Assembly (NCBI RefSeq): GCF_028769735.1
Contig: NC_088174.1
Location: forward strand, 1,571,501-1,635,500
DNA length: 64,000 nucleotides
From: Zonotrichia leucophrys gambelii
Lineage: Eukaryota; Chordata; Aves; Passeriformes; Passerellidae
Reading direction: 5' to 3'
This document shows, in pieces, positions 12,470 to 26,649 of this stretch; position 1 is the stretch's first letter; every line of letters starts with the position of its first letter. The position numbers were made by a program, and so were the translations under genes. The notes under the pieces were generated by a model. The model did not search any database. It worked only from the letters and a program-made list of their open reading frames with translations, and was not told the origin of the DNA.

Positions 12470-12546
12470 CCAAAATCCAGAATAAAAAGGGCAAGGAAAG
12501 TGTCAAAGAAAAACACCTTCCTTGCCCTTTTTATTCTGGATTTTGG
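12470..12546. repeat. Near-perfect hairpin, 34-bp arms and 9-base loop
   Basis: The arm 12470-12503 (starting ccaaaatccagaataaaaag) is the reverse complement of 12513-12546 with one mismatch, an A opposite a G-equivalent near the loop. The loop is caaagaaaa. It sits in the ARHGEF9 intron, 330 bp beyond the provirus. It could be a small palindromic element, a template-switch product or an RNA hairpin. Confidence 0.9.
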
Positions 12547-14550
12547 ATCAAGAAGAGTCACAGAGTTTTGATGAGAAAGTAGAGGATGAGGGTTGGACCC
12601 AGCAGAGGATTTTACTGCTTGATTCTTTCCTCTAAAGCAGCTCTGAATCACCAGATCCAGCCCCCACTGCACAGCTGTCCATGGAACAGCCAGAAGGATG
12701 CACAGAAACCCAAAATACCCAGGAGTGAGCCACAGTGTAATGCAGGAAGAGAGTGGGAGAAATGAAAGGATTGGATCTTTGGGAAGTGCTTGGATGTGCT
12801 GAGATGTGTGCAGGTGTTCCTGAGGCGCTGCAGACCCCAAACCCCCCTTGGAGGCTGCAGGGATGTAATTGGGATTGCTCCAGGGATGTCCCCAGGACAT
12901 GGAGCAGTGGGGTTGGCTCCTCAGCCAGCCCTGAGGGCTCAGAGCTTTGGCTCCTGTGCGGTTTTGGGTCCAGCAGGGTCCTCCTGGAGTGTGTCCCCAG
13001 CCTCTCCAGGCTCTGGGGAAGGGACAGGTCTGCTTTGAGGAGGAGATCAGCTCCCACTTGGTGTTTGCTGTCAGTGCTGTGCTGCCACAAGGCCTGTCCA
13101 GGAGTTCCATGAGCAGAGAGGGATCCCCAGTGTAATTCCCAGCTTTCCTGGCCCTGCTCCTGCTCTAATCTGACCTTTCTGTACTTGTTCTGTCCATCCC
13201 AGTGGCTCCAGAGCACAGGCACAGCCCAACCTTCCTGAGACCCCCTGGAAACAGCACTGACCCCAAGAAAACAGGAACCAGCCATAAAAAATTACCAGTT
13301 CAGACTTTTTCCACCCAGAATGCAGGCAGGACACAAGATAGAGCTAATCCCAAATTCCCACCACGTTGGCACTTCACAACTGATTTCAGTGGCTGAATGC
13401 TGCAGCATGTGGAGATATTTCATTTGGAGGAATGTCTGTTTTTCCTCAGCATCTTGAGACTGATGATGCTGATTCTCTGCTCTGAAGTTTTCATTTCTAA
13501 ATTTACCCATGTTTTGTCAGGAGATGGTGGAAAAAGATTCTTTAAAGAAGAAGGAAAAATTCCCAACCAAATAAAAAATACTTTGTGAGGGAATATCTGA
13601 AATGTTCTGGTATATGAAATGTGTGCACAGTTTGTTGCAGGGAGAGGTGATGTTGGGAATCCTAAAACAAATAGGAAAAGTAAGGGTGTGTCCAAGCTGC
13701 TTTAAGCAGAGGGGTTTTACTGAATCCCATTTTTTAGGAATCCTTTTTATCCCTCCATGGGATAAAAATTTATCACATGTGTGGCCCCATGGTGGTGAAT
13801 TTCAGGGTGAGTATTTGAAAATTACAAATATCCTTGAGTTAAGCAAAGCCAGAGTTTTTTCCCAAGAAATCCTGCAAGCAGGATGTGATTGTTTCAATTT
13901 CCAGTGGGACCAGGAAAGGGTGACCTGGCACAGGAGACAGCCAGGCCTGAAGTCTTCAGGAATTATTGGCAGCTTTGGCATCTTTAGACAAGAAATGACT
14001 GAGCAGAATTGTAAGGGAAGATTCTGATCTCCCTGGCTGCTGTAAATCAGCAATAATCCCACTCTGAGATGAGTTCCTGTGTAATTTGTGGCAATGTGGG
14101 CTTGCCTGAGAAGCCTGCCTTGGTCTGCTGCCACGTGTGACTCACTTATTTATTTTGTAACCTGAATTCCCAGCATATAAACAGACCCGGAGAGGTGCTG
14201 CCCACACCAGTCCCGCGGTGCTTTGAGCTGGTAATGGCTCAGAATTGGGGCTTCCACCACCTCCCACCGAGCCCTTTCAGGTCTGAAGTGTTCCCTGATG
14301 TTCCAGCTCCATTTCCCCGCTCAGCATTGTCCCCCTGCTCAGGGTGACACACCCTCGGATCAGAGCTGTGACATTTAAATCTCCACACAGAGCTGCCTTC
14401 AAAGGGGGCAGCCAGAGCATCCTGGGCAGCCTTTGCTGCTCTCCCCCTTCCCTGTCCCTGCCCTCCGAGGGAGCTCCAGCCCTCAAAGCTTGGTGGGAAT
14501 AGCTCCACGTGTCACTGTCATGTATTCTGAAAAATCCCTTCACCAAAATT

Positions 14551-14930
14551 TGCTCCTGGGAAGCTTAGAAGAAAAAAAAAACCAAATTCTTATCTCATTT
14601 GCTTCTCCTGTGTTGTGCTCACATGTGGAATGTGTTTGGAGATTGTTTATCCAACCAAGTAATTGTTTCATTAATTTCATGTAAATTGTTTTAACTTAAT
14701 GACCAATTACAGTCAAACTGTGTCAGGACTTTGGAAGTCACAAGTTTTCATTCTTATCTTTCTAACCTTCTATAGTTATCCTTTCTCTATTCTTTAGTAT
14801 AGTTTAGTATAGTATTCTTTAATATAATATAGTATCATAAAATAATAAATTAACCTTCAAAACCATAAAATCAAATACATCATTCCTTCCTTCATCTGAA
14901 AACCCCACAAATTCAAGACCACACATACAC
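14551..14930 (+). mobile_element. ERVK-type solo LTR or LTR fragment
   Basis: The stretch has 'ggaatgtgtttggagattgt', then 'aattgttttaacttaatgac', then 'ctttagtatagtttagtata' and an AATAAA (14844-14849) near its end. I recognise this combination from passerine ERVK LTRs. The ends are approximate and I could not find a target duplication. No internal retroviral sequence flanks it. Confidence 0.7.
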
Positions 14931-15061
14931 AGTGCAGGATTTAAAGAGATTTCCACAAAGCCAGGGCTGTATTTACACCCCTCAGAGATACATCCCTGCC
15001 TTTCCCTCTGCTCCTGGTCCCTCTCTCCTGCTCCCCAAATGGATCCTGTGAGCCCATGGAG

Positions 15062-15099
15062 CCCTGTGCCCCCTGTGCCACCTGTGCCACCTGTGCCAC
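15062..15099. repeat. Short tandem repeat (ctgtgccac, 10-bp type)
   Basis: About four copies of a 10-bp unit, 'cctgtgccac', inside intron sequence. Confidence 0.7.
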
Positions 15100-18077
15100 T
15101 GCTCCTGGGCAGATCTGGGCTCTGTTCCCATGGGCAGGGCTCAGCACAGCCTCCCTGAGTGCCCTGTATGGATGGTGTGGGGATGGAAAACAGGTCTGTG
15201 CCTCAGCACACCTGGAATTGCTCAATTTTATGCCTTTTCACACAGCTCTTGAACTGCATCAAAACAAAATGAAGCAGCAATCACTGCAGCAGTTCAGGCT
15301 CCATCTCCAGATCTCCAGCAGCATTTTCCTCCCTTTCAGCCCAGTTTTTTCTCACAGGAGGGAGAAAAATTGGCTCCCATTCCCTGGGAGGAGATCTGTG
15401 GAGGTCCCTGATCCAACAGGGGACAGTTAACCAGGTTTGGCAGAGGACAGAGCCTTGCTCATCAGCCTGGATGGGTTTGAACTTGCTATTTAAACAGATT
15501 ACTTTGGTTTGTGTAGATATTTATATGTTTCTACCAGAGATTCTCATGGGTTGCCAATAAGGCAGCTTCCAAGAGTATTACATTTCCATGAAGGGAGAAA
15601 TATATATATATTTGAGAAATTTAATGAGCATTGTCCTTTTAAATTTCTTCCCATTCCTGTTATTTACGGGTCCTTTAAATTAAGACTTGCTGCCCTTAAT
15701 TATGTAATCTATAATCACTGGCCTGAGCCTGCTACTGCATCAGTGAATCCAAGAGTGCCACGAAGAGAAGCTGCCTGGAACACCAGAGTGAGGGCAGCCT
15801 GATGAGAAATCCTCCTGGAAAAAACCACCATGGCAGGGACTGAAAAGGAGCTTTCTTTTTTCTCCTTCTTTTATTTTGTTCCCCCCAGCAACAGAAGGTA
15901 TCAGAACTGAGCTTGTTGAAAAGGACAACATTTCACTGCCGCTCCTTTGTGTGATCTCAGTGTAGCCCCGGGTGCTAATCAGCCTGTCAGTCTCTAATTG
16001 CAGAACAGCAGTGTCAGGCACGAGAGAGCCCTGCTGGCTCCCTGGGAGCTGGGGAGGGCACAGATCCCTCCTGGTGCCCAGCAGGGCAGGGCAGGGGCAG
16101 CTCTGGGGGCTCTGGGCATTCCTGAGCCCAAGGAGGTGTCTGGGAAGGGGGGCAGCTCTCAGAGCCAGCCCTGCCTTGCTGCCCTGCTGCTCCCATTTAT
16201 TTCATGGCACTCTCCGAGCTCTGTGTTCCTGCCAGCTGCCCATCACAGGGCATGGCCAGGGCAGCAGCACTGGGGAGCATCCACATCTTCCCAGGCAGCA
16301 GGAGCAGCAGAGCTGACCCTGAGCTGTCACAGCCAGGAGTGGCCTGGGGACTCAGTGTGTCACTGCGGGCTCCAGGGGCTCAGCCAGCCCAGAGCTGGGG
16401 CCTCCTGCTCCCACTGCTGCACACAGGGGCCCTGCCTGGCTCTGGGAGTCAGCTTGGCTTGGCTGCCCTCTGGGTGCTGCAGGATGTGCTCTGAAAACCT
16501 GCATGTGTCTGCGGAGGGCTGAGGGGTTTTTGGAGGCTTTTGTGACAAAAGTCAGCTTGGAAAAGGTGTCAGGAGTCAGGGCTTCTCTTGGCCACTCTGC
16601 TGCTGTGCTCTGCTGAATGGCTGTCAGTTCAGAGCAACTCAAAGTTCAGCCTTTTCCTTTTTCAGCAGGTTTGTCTTAACTTACAGAAGGATACAGATGA
16701 TCCAGCCTCTGTGGGAGCTGGAAAAAAATGGAGAAGGAAAAGGCATTTTTTTCCTGGTTCTGTAGAGATTTGGAGGCGTGGGACTGGGACAAACGTTTGG
16801 GGATGTCTGTCTGGAGCAGGGATCGAGGTGTGCTGGGGCAGCCAATGTCCCTCTTTGTCCCCACCCTGCAACTGCCCCCTGGGCCCCCAGTGGGGACCAG
16901 GAGGAGACAATTTGTGCTCTTCAGAGAGCTACAGCTGTGTCAGGACAAGAAAAGCCTGTGGAGGCTCAGAGGATGTGCCCTGAGGCTCCTCTGTGGGAAT
17001 TGGCACAGCAGCCCAGGCTGGAGGAGCAGGGCAGGACCTTGGACACGCTGCTCCTGACAGCCACGTGCCAGTCCCAAACTCTGTGCAATCTGTATTTCCC
17101 AATTTGCTCACCCCAAGTGGGAAATCAGCTATTTCTGGCCTAGAGACTGGATATAGAAATTGTTTTCCCCACATAAGAAATGCAATACAAATCCCATCAT
17201 TTCGGATCTGGATGTTTTTGGGTTATGTTGCTTGCAGGGACTACACAGTTTGGATTCAGCTAATCAAGTAGAAGTGTTTACAGAGCCCTCTGTGTGTCCT
17301 CAGGCTTCAGATGCTACCACAGGAGTAAAGACAAAGCTGACTTTCTATTTTTAGCAGCCAGCCTCTCCTAAGCTCGCCCCCTCTCCTAAAGCTCCCATCC
17401 ATAGGCTTGTGGGAATCTTCTTCATGTAAGCTCATGTGTAGCCAGGAAATCTCGCAGTTTCTGGGGCTGGTGTGTTTCCTGCAGAGGTTTCTGGGGTTCT
17501 GGGGCTCACGTCCCCCTGAGCTGTGGCAGCAGCACTCGGTCCCCAGGCTGTGAGCAGGCTGAAGTGTGACCCTGCTGAGGCTCTGGGTGGTCACAGCCCA
17601 TCCCTGGGGGCACTGCCCCTCTGTGTCCATCCCTCCTTGGCCCCTGGGGCAGCACAGGCACGGGAGGGAGGCAGGGAGGTGCATAAAGCCCTGGCTAAGG
17701 CCATTTGGAGTCTGTGCTGCAGCTTGGTGATGCAGTGACTTAATGAAGCTGCTGCTGTCACAGGGCCCGGGGACACAGGCGGTCGCTCCCAATCAATGCT
17801 GAGAGGTTAATTACACATTTACCTGAGCAGCAGTTTGAAATCCTCACCACGGAACCAGGAAGGGGGGGCACTCCTGGCTGCCTTGGCACCTGCAAGTGAG
17901 AGCAGCACCACAAGTGTGTGTCTAGCTAGGTGCCCCCCGTAGCTGGCTGAGCCTCCACAAGCTGTTTGCTGGGATTTTTGGGATGCTCTCGGCCCAGAAA
18001 TCGGTTCCAGCTTGGCATCAAAGCCAGAACTGCAGTAGTTCGCAGCCAAAAAGAAAAAAAAAAAGAGTTCTCAGTCT

Positions 18078-18116
18078 TGCTCCTGAGTGCTGCTCCTGAG
18101 TGCTGCTCCTGAGTGC
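18078..18116. repeat. 13-bp tandem repeat x3
   Basis: Three perfect copies of tgctcctgagtgc in the ARHGEF9 intron. Confidence 0.85.
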
Positions 18117-18537
18117 TGCCTCACCTTTCAGCTGGAGCCATCCCACCTCCTTCCACAGTGCTCTGCCGAGATGCCCACAGGGCAGGTGGTGGTGAATTCA
18201 CCCATTTTTAATAAATAGATTTTAATTAACTTTTTAAAAAGTCCAGCTCATTCCAATTAGTGGAGGGTGACTGCATTTGTTCTCTCAGAGAGTGGGAGAG
18301 AGAGCACTGTGTTTTCAAGACCATCTGCTCATGAATCCTTAAAAAAAACTCGGGAGAGGAAAACAAGCGTTAGCCGGAGGCAGGGAAGGGTGAGGGCACT
18401 GTGGCAGCCAGCAGGGAGGCCTGGCCAGCCGGGGGGCTGGGGCTGCCACAGGAACCAGGGTGGTCCTGACAGGATTTTGGAGGTGGGGAGCTCTAATGAG
18501 CTGTGGGAGAAGGGACTGGCAGTGCCTGCATGAGTGA

Positions 18538-19482
<945 letters not shown>

Positions 19483-21485
19483 TAGATAGCCCTGCAATTC
19501 CTGTATGAACTACAAAACCTGGCACTGGGGCTGACAGCCCAATTGCTGCATTGAGATGGTGATGAGCAGCAGCCAGGCTGTGCTGGGTGTCTGTGCTGGT
19601 GCTTGGGGAGAGGCTTTTGAAGCCTCATCCTCCTGTCTCTGCTGTGCTGGGTTTTTACAGGAGCCCATGGGGGAGGAGTGAGGGCAATGCAGGATGCTGT
19701 GCTATGGTGTTAGTGGCAGCAGGTGAGCTGTGATCCACAAAAACTGTCCAGCAGCAGCTCTGTGTCCCACTGAGGTGACCCCAGCTCACTGCCACCACGC
19801 GTGTGTGACAGCAAGGGACAGAGCTCCTCAGGGCTGGCTGTGACAGGTCAGGGTGTGCTGTCACTCCTGCAGCCACACAGAGCTGTGCACGGGGTGTCCC
19901 TGGGCCAGCACAGGGCTGTGTTCCTGTCCCAGCCCCTGGGCTCAGGGCAGGCTGAGCCTGGCACCCCCCGGAGGCCCTGGCACCGTGGGTGGGCACGTGG
20001 GTGGCTCCTGACTCAGCACAGCATCACTGCCCCTCCACAGCCCGGGCACTGCAGTGGGTGGCACTGGCTTCTCCTGAGTCATGGCTGACTGAAGTTCTGC
20101 CTTCTGGAATGCCTGTGCTTGTTTCCCCCAGCCCTCATTGCTGTGCAGGAACAGCCCCAGAGCAGCAGGCAGAGCTGCAGTGAGCCTGGGGGGCACAGCT
20201 GCTTCCCTTCCTAGTGCTGACCTCCTGCTCTCTGACTGGAACCCTCAATTTCCCATTCAGAAGGCAGCATCCAGTCTGCCTTGCACTGGGTCTGCTCCAG
20301 AGAGGTATTGAGCATTCCCTTAACTCTGCTGGGATTCCTGTGGTCACCAGCACGAGTGGAGAGTGGTCAGCAGTTCACAGCAGGCTGCTGGGGGCCTGCA
20401 GGGTTCATCAGAGTCCAGCCAGTGCCAGTGGTTCACTGTCCTGCTCCCTTCTGCATGGCAAAGGCATTTGGGGCTGTGGAGGTGCTGCCTGGAACCCCTG
20501 TGGGTTGTGAGGGGCTCTGGCCCTGCCTGGCAGCACCACTGGCTCTGTGTCAGGACCCACCAGGGCCTCGTGCTGTGTGTGGCTGTGTGTCTGGGGTGCC
20601 AGGGCACAGGGCAGCCCCTCTGGTGACCCCTGGGCACAGGCTCAGACCCCACTGCAGTTCTCCCTCTGTGTCTGTTCCCAGCATGAATCTGCAGCTGCTG
20701 CTTTCCAGCCTGGGCTGGGAGGGGAGATGAGGCTCCAGCTGGGCTCTCCCATCCTGATCACACTTCCTTTATTCAGAGTGAGTGTCCAAGTCTGGGATTC
20801 AGAGGAATTTTAGCTCCATTTTGGGACCACATATCCCACATATAAAATAAATGTGAGTGGTGTATAGTCTGTGCTGTCTTGACCCCCTGACAGATCCCAA
20901 GAGGGAGGATCAGCTCTGCTTCAGGGCTGGGGCCCTCAGGGAGGCACCATTTACCTCAAGGTTTGGGAATCTGGGGCCAGCCTTCCTTATCCCCTGCTCC
21001 AAAACTGAGGGGTGGAATATGATCCACACCCCCCTGAGAGCAGCTTTGGAACCATTTAGGATGGCACATCTCAGTGAATCTTCAGAAAATCTGCATTTGT
21101 GGGTTTTCTTCAGGTGTAATAAATTAATAGGTGTGATACATCCTTCATCATTACACAGTCTATATGAAAATACTTTTAAAAAATTATTATGGTGATTTTT
21201 ATCTCTTTGTTGGCCCAAAGAGATTTTTAATAGAAATAAGGATCTAATTCTTTATTTAAATATGCCACAGATGCTTCAGTTTGATGAAGGCATGGGAGAT
21301 ATCCTGAGTGGCTTTAGGAGGCAAACACAGATTTCAGACAGGATCCCTCTGTCCTCCAGATCTTCCCTGCAGTTACCTGCACATCCTCCTCTCCTTCCTC
21401 ACCTGGGAAGGTGTTTGCATCCCCTGGTGATTCAGATGGATCCTGTGGGTGGGGAGGTGATACAGGAGTTCTGCTGGGACAGAAT

Positions 21486-21525
21486 TTGATATCAAACTGT
21501 GACAGTTGATATCAATCTGTGACAG
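21486..21525. repeat. 20-bp tandem duplication
   Basis: ttgatatcaaactgtgacag is followed directly by a copy with one substitution. Confidence 0.8.
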
Positions 21526-23744
21526 TTCTGCTGCTGGCACTCCCTGTGAGCTGATTGTCCCCAAACCTTTCCCCCTGGGCTCACCCTGCAGGTCCCTGCT
21601 CGCAGTTCATGCAGAGGGGGATGAGGGGTCTCCCTGCTGGCCCATCCATGTTCCCTGGCTGAGGAAGGAACACTGTTGGTTGTGCAGGTGTTCCCAGTGT
21701 CCAGCTGCAGGTAACACATTTCCAGCAAATCCCATCTGCTCTGCTCGGGTCCTGCTCTCCAGAGGCTTTGCCACCCCTTTCTCTCAGTGTCTGAGAATGT
21801 TTCACAGTTTCAGGGCTTTTTTTGTTGGACACCTGGCCAGGGCATTTCTGTGAGGGGGAATAACTCTCAGGGTGATCATTCCTGACATTATCACCTGGTT
21901 GTTGCCTGCTTTTGCCACCTGCTGCAAGACTGGGAATTCCTGGATGCATTTCCATGACCAGCACACCTTCAGACAGAGACCTGGCTTGGGAAATGAGAAT
22001 TACCCAGGGCTGCACTCAGATGTGCTTGGCAGGTGTTATTTCCACCACTGTGGGTGTACTGAAGTCTTTGTTCCAAGCAGGAAAGCTGCACTGAGGTTTC
22101 CAGGGAGAAGCTGACACTGTGGCAGGCACCTCTCCCTGCTGGCAAACACCTTGCTGAGCAACTTGTGTGGGATCATTTTCACAAAAATAGTTTCCAAGCC
22201 TTTCAGATAAGTGTCTTTGGCTTAGATTTTGCCACTGGTCACTTCCTAACATCATCACTGAATGTTCTCCTGGTGCCAGATCATGAGGAGATTGATCAGC
22301 TGGCCTTGTCAGCTGTTCCAGGGTTCCACAAACTGATGCTGAAACACCAGTCCTGATCCAGAGGCACTGGGAGAGCTCAGGATCCAGGTTTTCCTTGCAA
22401 AGCCAGGTAACTTTCAGCTGTTGGATCAATGTGAAACTCTGCCATGGATGTTTCCTGAGGCTGGGACACTGCTGTGGGCATGAGGACACGGAGGTGCCTT
22501 TTCCAAGGAGCTGGTTGGAGACCCTAATTCAGAGCTGCCTGTTGGGAAGGCAGAAGGGAATAGGCTGGGCAGGAACAAGCAGTGCCTCAGTGTGCCTTGC
22601 CATATGTGCATAATCAGGACAAAAATGCCTATTTTGGGATGCTGGCCGCAATTACCAAGAAATGAAGGCAATCCTGGATGATGGTAACACTAAAAGATGT
22701 TGCCTTAAAGGCATAGGGTCCACTTTCCTTATCACCCTGAAGTTGAGAGAGTTTGACATGGAGATGCTTTGGATTTGCAAATCATGGTACTTAACATCCA
22801 GGCCTGTGACACAGAGCATTAATTGTGATCACTTTGGGGATGCTTGAGGTTCTCAGCAGATGAGGATCTTCTTTTTTCTGTTCTGGGTAATAATTTGAAT
22901 TCCCCCAATGGGCTCCAGGGCTCTGTGGCATGAGGCTGGGAATGACAGTGTGAAGTAGGAAGGGTTAACAGAGTTACTGCTCTAAATTCCACTTTTCTTT
23001 CACCAATAGCTGAGCAGTCCTCGATGGGGCCCCTTTAGTGTTTTCTGACAGTGCAGAAAGATCAGTGACTGCATGAAACACATTTAGTTTTCATTTGTGC
23101 TTTTTATGTGTCTCTTGTAATCAGGAGGCAATGCAAGCTCCAGCTTGTGGTTTATTGCTGTTGCTGTCTTCCCTTGAGCTGCCTGAGCAGAGCAGGTTGG
23201 ATGGAAGCAAAATGAGACCAGTTTAATAGCAGCAGCCAGACAGGCAGCCAGAAATAGCGGTGCTACAGGAGATGGAGTAAATAAAACAATCCTGTCAGGC
23301 TCCATTGCAGTCCAGGTTTCCAAATGGGAAGATAAAAGAGACATTTCTGAGTGCTTTCAGTGGAAGAAGGTTTAGCTCCCATGTAGCTTCTGTTGGAAAC
23401 ACTGACGTGATCTTTGCACCACAACAACGGCCCTGCTTTTATTGCAGGCTAAAGAGGGCCGGTGGGAGCAGCCAAAAACCTTGTTTGCAAACACACAGCA
23501 GCCCTGGGACAGTTCTTATTACTTTAAGTGGGTTTTTGACTTCATCAGCACCTCCCAGCTCTTCTCTTTTTCTCCCAGTAACACAGATCTCCACAAAATG
23601 CCAGGTTTTGGGGCAGGCCTGGGCCCAGCAGTAGCGGTGGGGAAATGGGCCAGGCTGGGTTGCAGCAGCTCAGGAGAGACTCAGTGCTGGCCTGACAGGC
23701 AGAGCCTGCTGCTGGGGCTGGGGGATTCCTGGGGTGTCCTGTGC

Positions 23745-23815
23745 AGGGCCAGGAGCTGGGCTCTGAGGATCCTTGGGGGTCCCTTCCAGCCCAGGACATT
23801 CCATGATTCCATGAG
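23745..23815 (+). repeat. CR1 LINE 3' terminal fragment
   Basis: 'gggccaggagctgggctctg', then 'gatccttgggggtcccttcc' and an end made of 'attccatgattccatga' match the CR1 3' end with its short terminal repeats. Confidence 0.75.
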
Positions 23816-24196
23816 GTGGGCATGGAGACAACCAAAGAGAACAGCACAGTGGCTTGGTCACAAAGTGTGAAATGAAGTTTTTAGAGAGCAGGGTTGCCCC
23901 AGCCCTGCTGACAGACCCCTGTGCTCTTGTCCAGCTGGGGCTGCCTGCAGGCAGGAGGTTTCTGTGGGACCACAGGGCATGGAAGGGACTTTGGATGCTT
24001 CACCAGTCCCTTGGCCAGCAGACAGCCAAGGAAGGCAAGTCCAGCATTTAAAACCAAATATGAAACAGCACTGCAGCTTTCAGGCAGGGATACTCAGGGA
24101 AGAAAACATTGCTGTGAGTGGTCCCACAGCCTGGAATGTCGGGTGAGCCCTTGCAGGGCTGGGCAGGTGACGTGCCCTGAGCAGTGCCACAGGGGC

Positions 24197-24515
24197 CCAT
24201 GACACAATGTCCCACAATGTCACAGTGTCACAGGGGCTCATGACACAATGTCCCACAATGTCACAGTGTCACAGGGGCTCATGTCACAGTGCCACAGGGG
24301 CTCATGACACAATGTCCCACAATGTCACAGTGCCACAGGGGCTCATGTCACAGTGTCCCAGGGCCTCATGTCACAATGCCACAGGGGTCCATGACACAAT
24401 GTCCCATGGCCTTGGGTCACAGTGCCACAGGGGCTCATGTCACAGTGTCCCAGGGCCTCATGTCACAATGCCACAGGGGCCCATGACACAATGTCCCACA
24501 ATGTCAGTGTCACAG
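24197..24515. repeat. Minisatellite, units of about 20-41 bp
   Basis: Tandem copies of 'catgacacaatgtcccac' and 'aatgtcacagtgtcacaggg' alternate in a higher-order pattern with small length changes. The repeat keeps a frame open on the + strand (24207-24530), which explains that open frame. Confidence 0.9.
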
Positions 24516-24684
24516 GGAGCTCAATGCTGACCTGGAACCTGCTGCCCTTCCATTGCCTCGGGGAGCAGAGAGGGAAGAGCAGGATCCAATGGGACTGGAG
24601 GAGCCGGCAGGAGGGGTGCTAAAATCCAGAAAGGGCTGAATTTGGAGTTCTCCACCTTTCTGTGGTTGTCTGGGCAGGGATCAG

Positions 24685-24815
24685 GTTCACAGAATTCACA
24701 GAATTCTCAGAATGACTGCATTGGAAGAGACCTTAAAGATCATCTAGTCCAACTCATGCCCTAACACCTCCACTAAACCACTGCCACATCCAGTCTTTGT
24801 TTTAGCCTCCTGTGA
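24685..24815 (-). repeat. CR1 LINE 3' end fragment
   Basis: On the + strand it reads 'cacagaattcacagaattct', then 'ttggaagagaccttaaagat' and 'catctagtccaactcatgcc'. This is the reverse complement of a CR1 tail with its terminal octamer-like repeats. Confidence 0.8.
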
Positions 24816-25125
24816 CCGTACAGATTGGCAGGATGTTCTGCAGAACACTCTGTGCTTCATTTACCCCTCCTGGAATGGCAGTGGGTGTAAATTTGGCCCA
24901 CAGGCAAACCTGCAGAGCTGAAAACTTACCCCTGCTGCTGCTGTGGCCTTTCATCAGCAGCATGTGAAGCCCCTGGGAGCAGCAGAGCTGTGACCTGGCT
25001 GCACAAGGGTTTCCCAGATGTGATACATGGTCTCCTCCAGCCAGGTCTCATAAGCTCCCGGAGATCTGTATCACACCTGAGATAGCTCAGATGGCATAAA
25101 ACCAGCAGGTTGGCTTCTGTGGTAC

Positions 25126-25436
25126 TGTTGGAAACAGAAAAGTTTTAATAAAAGGCAAAGTAACAAAGCTCTTTACAGAGAAAAACTGAGCCAGGCTCAA
25201 GAGGTTCTTGCTCCTGATAGAACACCTCACAAAAGCCATTAGTTCCTTTGTTCTCTTCTTTTTCTAGAAAATTGCCCAGGCAGGGCTTTTTGGCTTTTGT
25301 CCAATTGGCTCTCCTCAAGTTTGAGGTGAAGTACCCCAGGTCCTATGAGGTGACTTTTTACCCAACTGAGGAGAGAAATTTCTGGGCTTTTTTCCTTTTT
25401 AAGTAGACAAAGGATAATTTGGTCACTCCATCAACA
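25126..25436 (-). mobile_element. Solo LTR candidate (311 bp)
   Basis: The segment begins TGTTG and ends CAACA, a perfect 5-bp inverted terminal pair. On the - strand it ends after an ATTAAA-type signal. The text 'ggaaacagaaaagttttaat' and 'caagaggttcttgctcctga' resembles a passerine LTR I have seen, but I cannot name the family. The flanks do not show a clear target duplication, so the bounds are tentative. Confidence 0.5.
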
Positions 25437-25639
25437 AGGGGCACATCCCTATACATCTCCTCCTGCCTTCAGTCCTTTGGAAAGGCCCTTGCTGGGCTGC
25501 TCTGCAGCCAGAGGGATTGAACAAGGGTGGGAAAAGGCACCAGAATGCCAGTGCTGCTCCACTGAATCCGTGGAGTGAGAACTGCACTGCCACAAACGCT
25601 CTGAGCCCCAGCCCTCCCCTCTGGTCTCGGCAGTTCTGC

Positions 25640-26230
25640 AGTGTATTGCTGCCCCAAGATATGTGAAAAGTCTCTGTTTTGGCCCACACATTCGAAGAAT
25701 GAGTCAGAGTTCTTCATTTCTCAGTCTCAAGGTTGTTTATTGTATCTTATCTATAAAAATTTTTCTCCTGCCCTGCCGAGGTCCATCCAGCAGGACAGTT
25801 CCAGGCACTCTGCCGGCCCCCAGGGCAGTGTTATGGCTTTATACTAAAAACCACATGTACAATGTTTACAATTACTTCCCAATACCTATCACCTATGTTA
25901 GACAGTGAGCTTCTACTCTAAACCAATCCAAAAGTGCCACCATCACAGCAGAAGATGGAGGCCAAGAAGAAGGAGAAAGGCTGGACATGCCCAAGTCCCT
26001 CCATCTTGTCCCCAAAACCCCTATTCTAAAAACCCCAAAATCTACTTTTCCACCCAGTGATAATTTTATTATTACACTACTTAAACTTCTGTGGCTTTCA
26101 GGTCTTCACACAAAACTGGTAACTTGCTCCAGGGGTCATAATCAAACCCACAGGTGTTCTGGGCTGTGTGCCAGGGTCTCTGAGCCCCCTGGCAGGGGTC
26201 CCAGCAACTCTGGACACCCAGAGGGATGTG
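25640..26230 (-). mobile_element. ERVL-type solo LTR
   Basis: On the - strand it contains 'gggacttgggcatgtccagc', then 'ttctccttcttcttggcctc', then 'ggtgatggtggcactttt'-like text, a TATA-like 'tttatagataaga' region and AATAAA (plus 25736-25741) followed by 'caaccttgagac'. I recognise this layout from songbird ERVL LTRs. The ends are approximate and I see no target duplication. Confidence 0.7.
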
Positions 26231-26331
26231 CTGAGTACTGACACTCTGGGATCCCACAGTGCAGCTCCATGGAGCTGCTGAGGATGAGTCCAACGTCTCC
26301 TCCCTGCTCAGGAGCCAGACACTGCTGAAGA

Positions 26332-26462
26332 ACTGGGCAGGGATGTGCTGAAGAACTGGGCAGGGATGTGCTGAAGAACTGAGCAGGGATGTGCTGAAGA
26401 ATTGGGCAGTGCTAAAGCATTGGGCAGGGATGTGCTGAATAACTGGGCAGGCATGTGCTGAC
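26332..26462. repeat. 23-bp tandem repeat, about six copies
   Basis: The unit 'gctgaagaactgggcaggga' plus 'tgt' is repeated with a few base changes and one shortened copy. Confidence 0.85.
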
Positions 26463-26649
26463 CTCCCTCCCCTGGCCTTGTGCAGGAGGAGTTACCAAGA
26501 TCGAGCAGCTCAGCTCCCCAGGGACACTCCTGGCAGGTTTGGGGTGGGAGGTGAGTGGCTGAGGGGGCTTTGGGGAGGTGGTGCTGATATCCCCCTGTCC
26601 CTGATAGGATCCATCCTTTAGCTCATTCCTGGCTGGGCTGAGCAGAGCC

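Noticed and set aside
12415..13285. Open frames of 231 and 217 residues on the - strand
   Set aside because: Overlapping frames in different phases. One runs through the hairpin at 12470-12546, and neither resembles a protein family.
15500..15800. A conserved noncoding element
   Set aside because: The A/T-rich unique sequence looks plausible, but without alignment there is nothing to support it.
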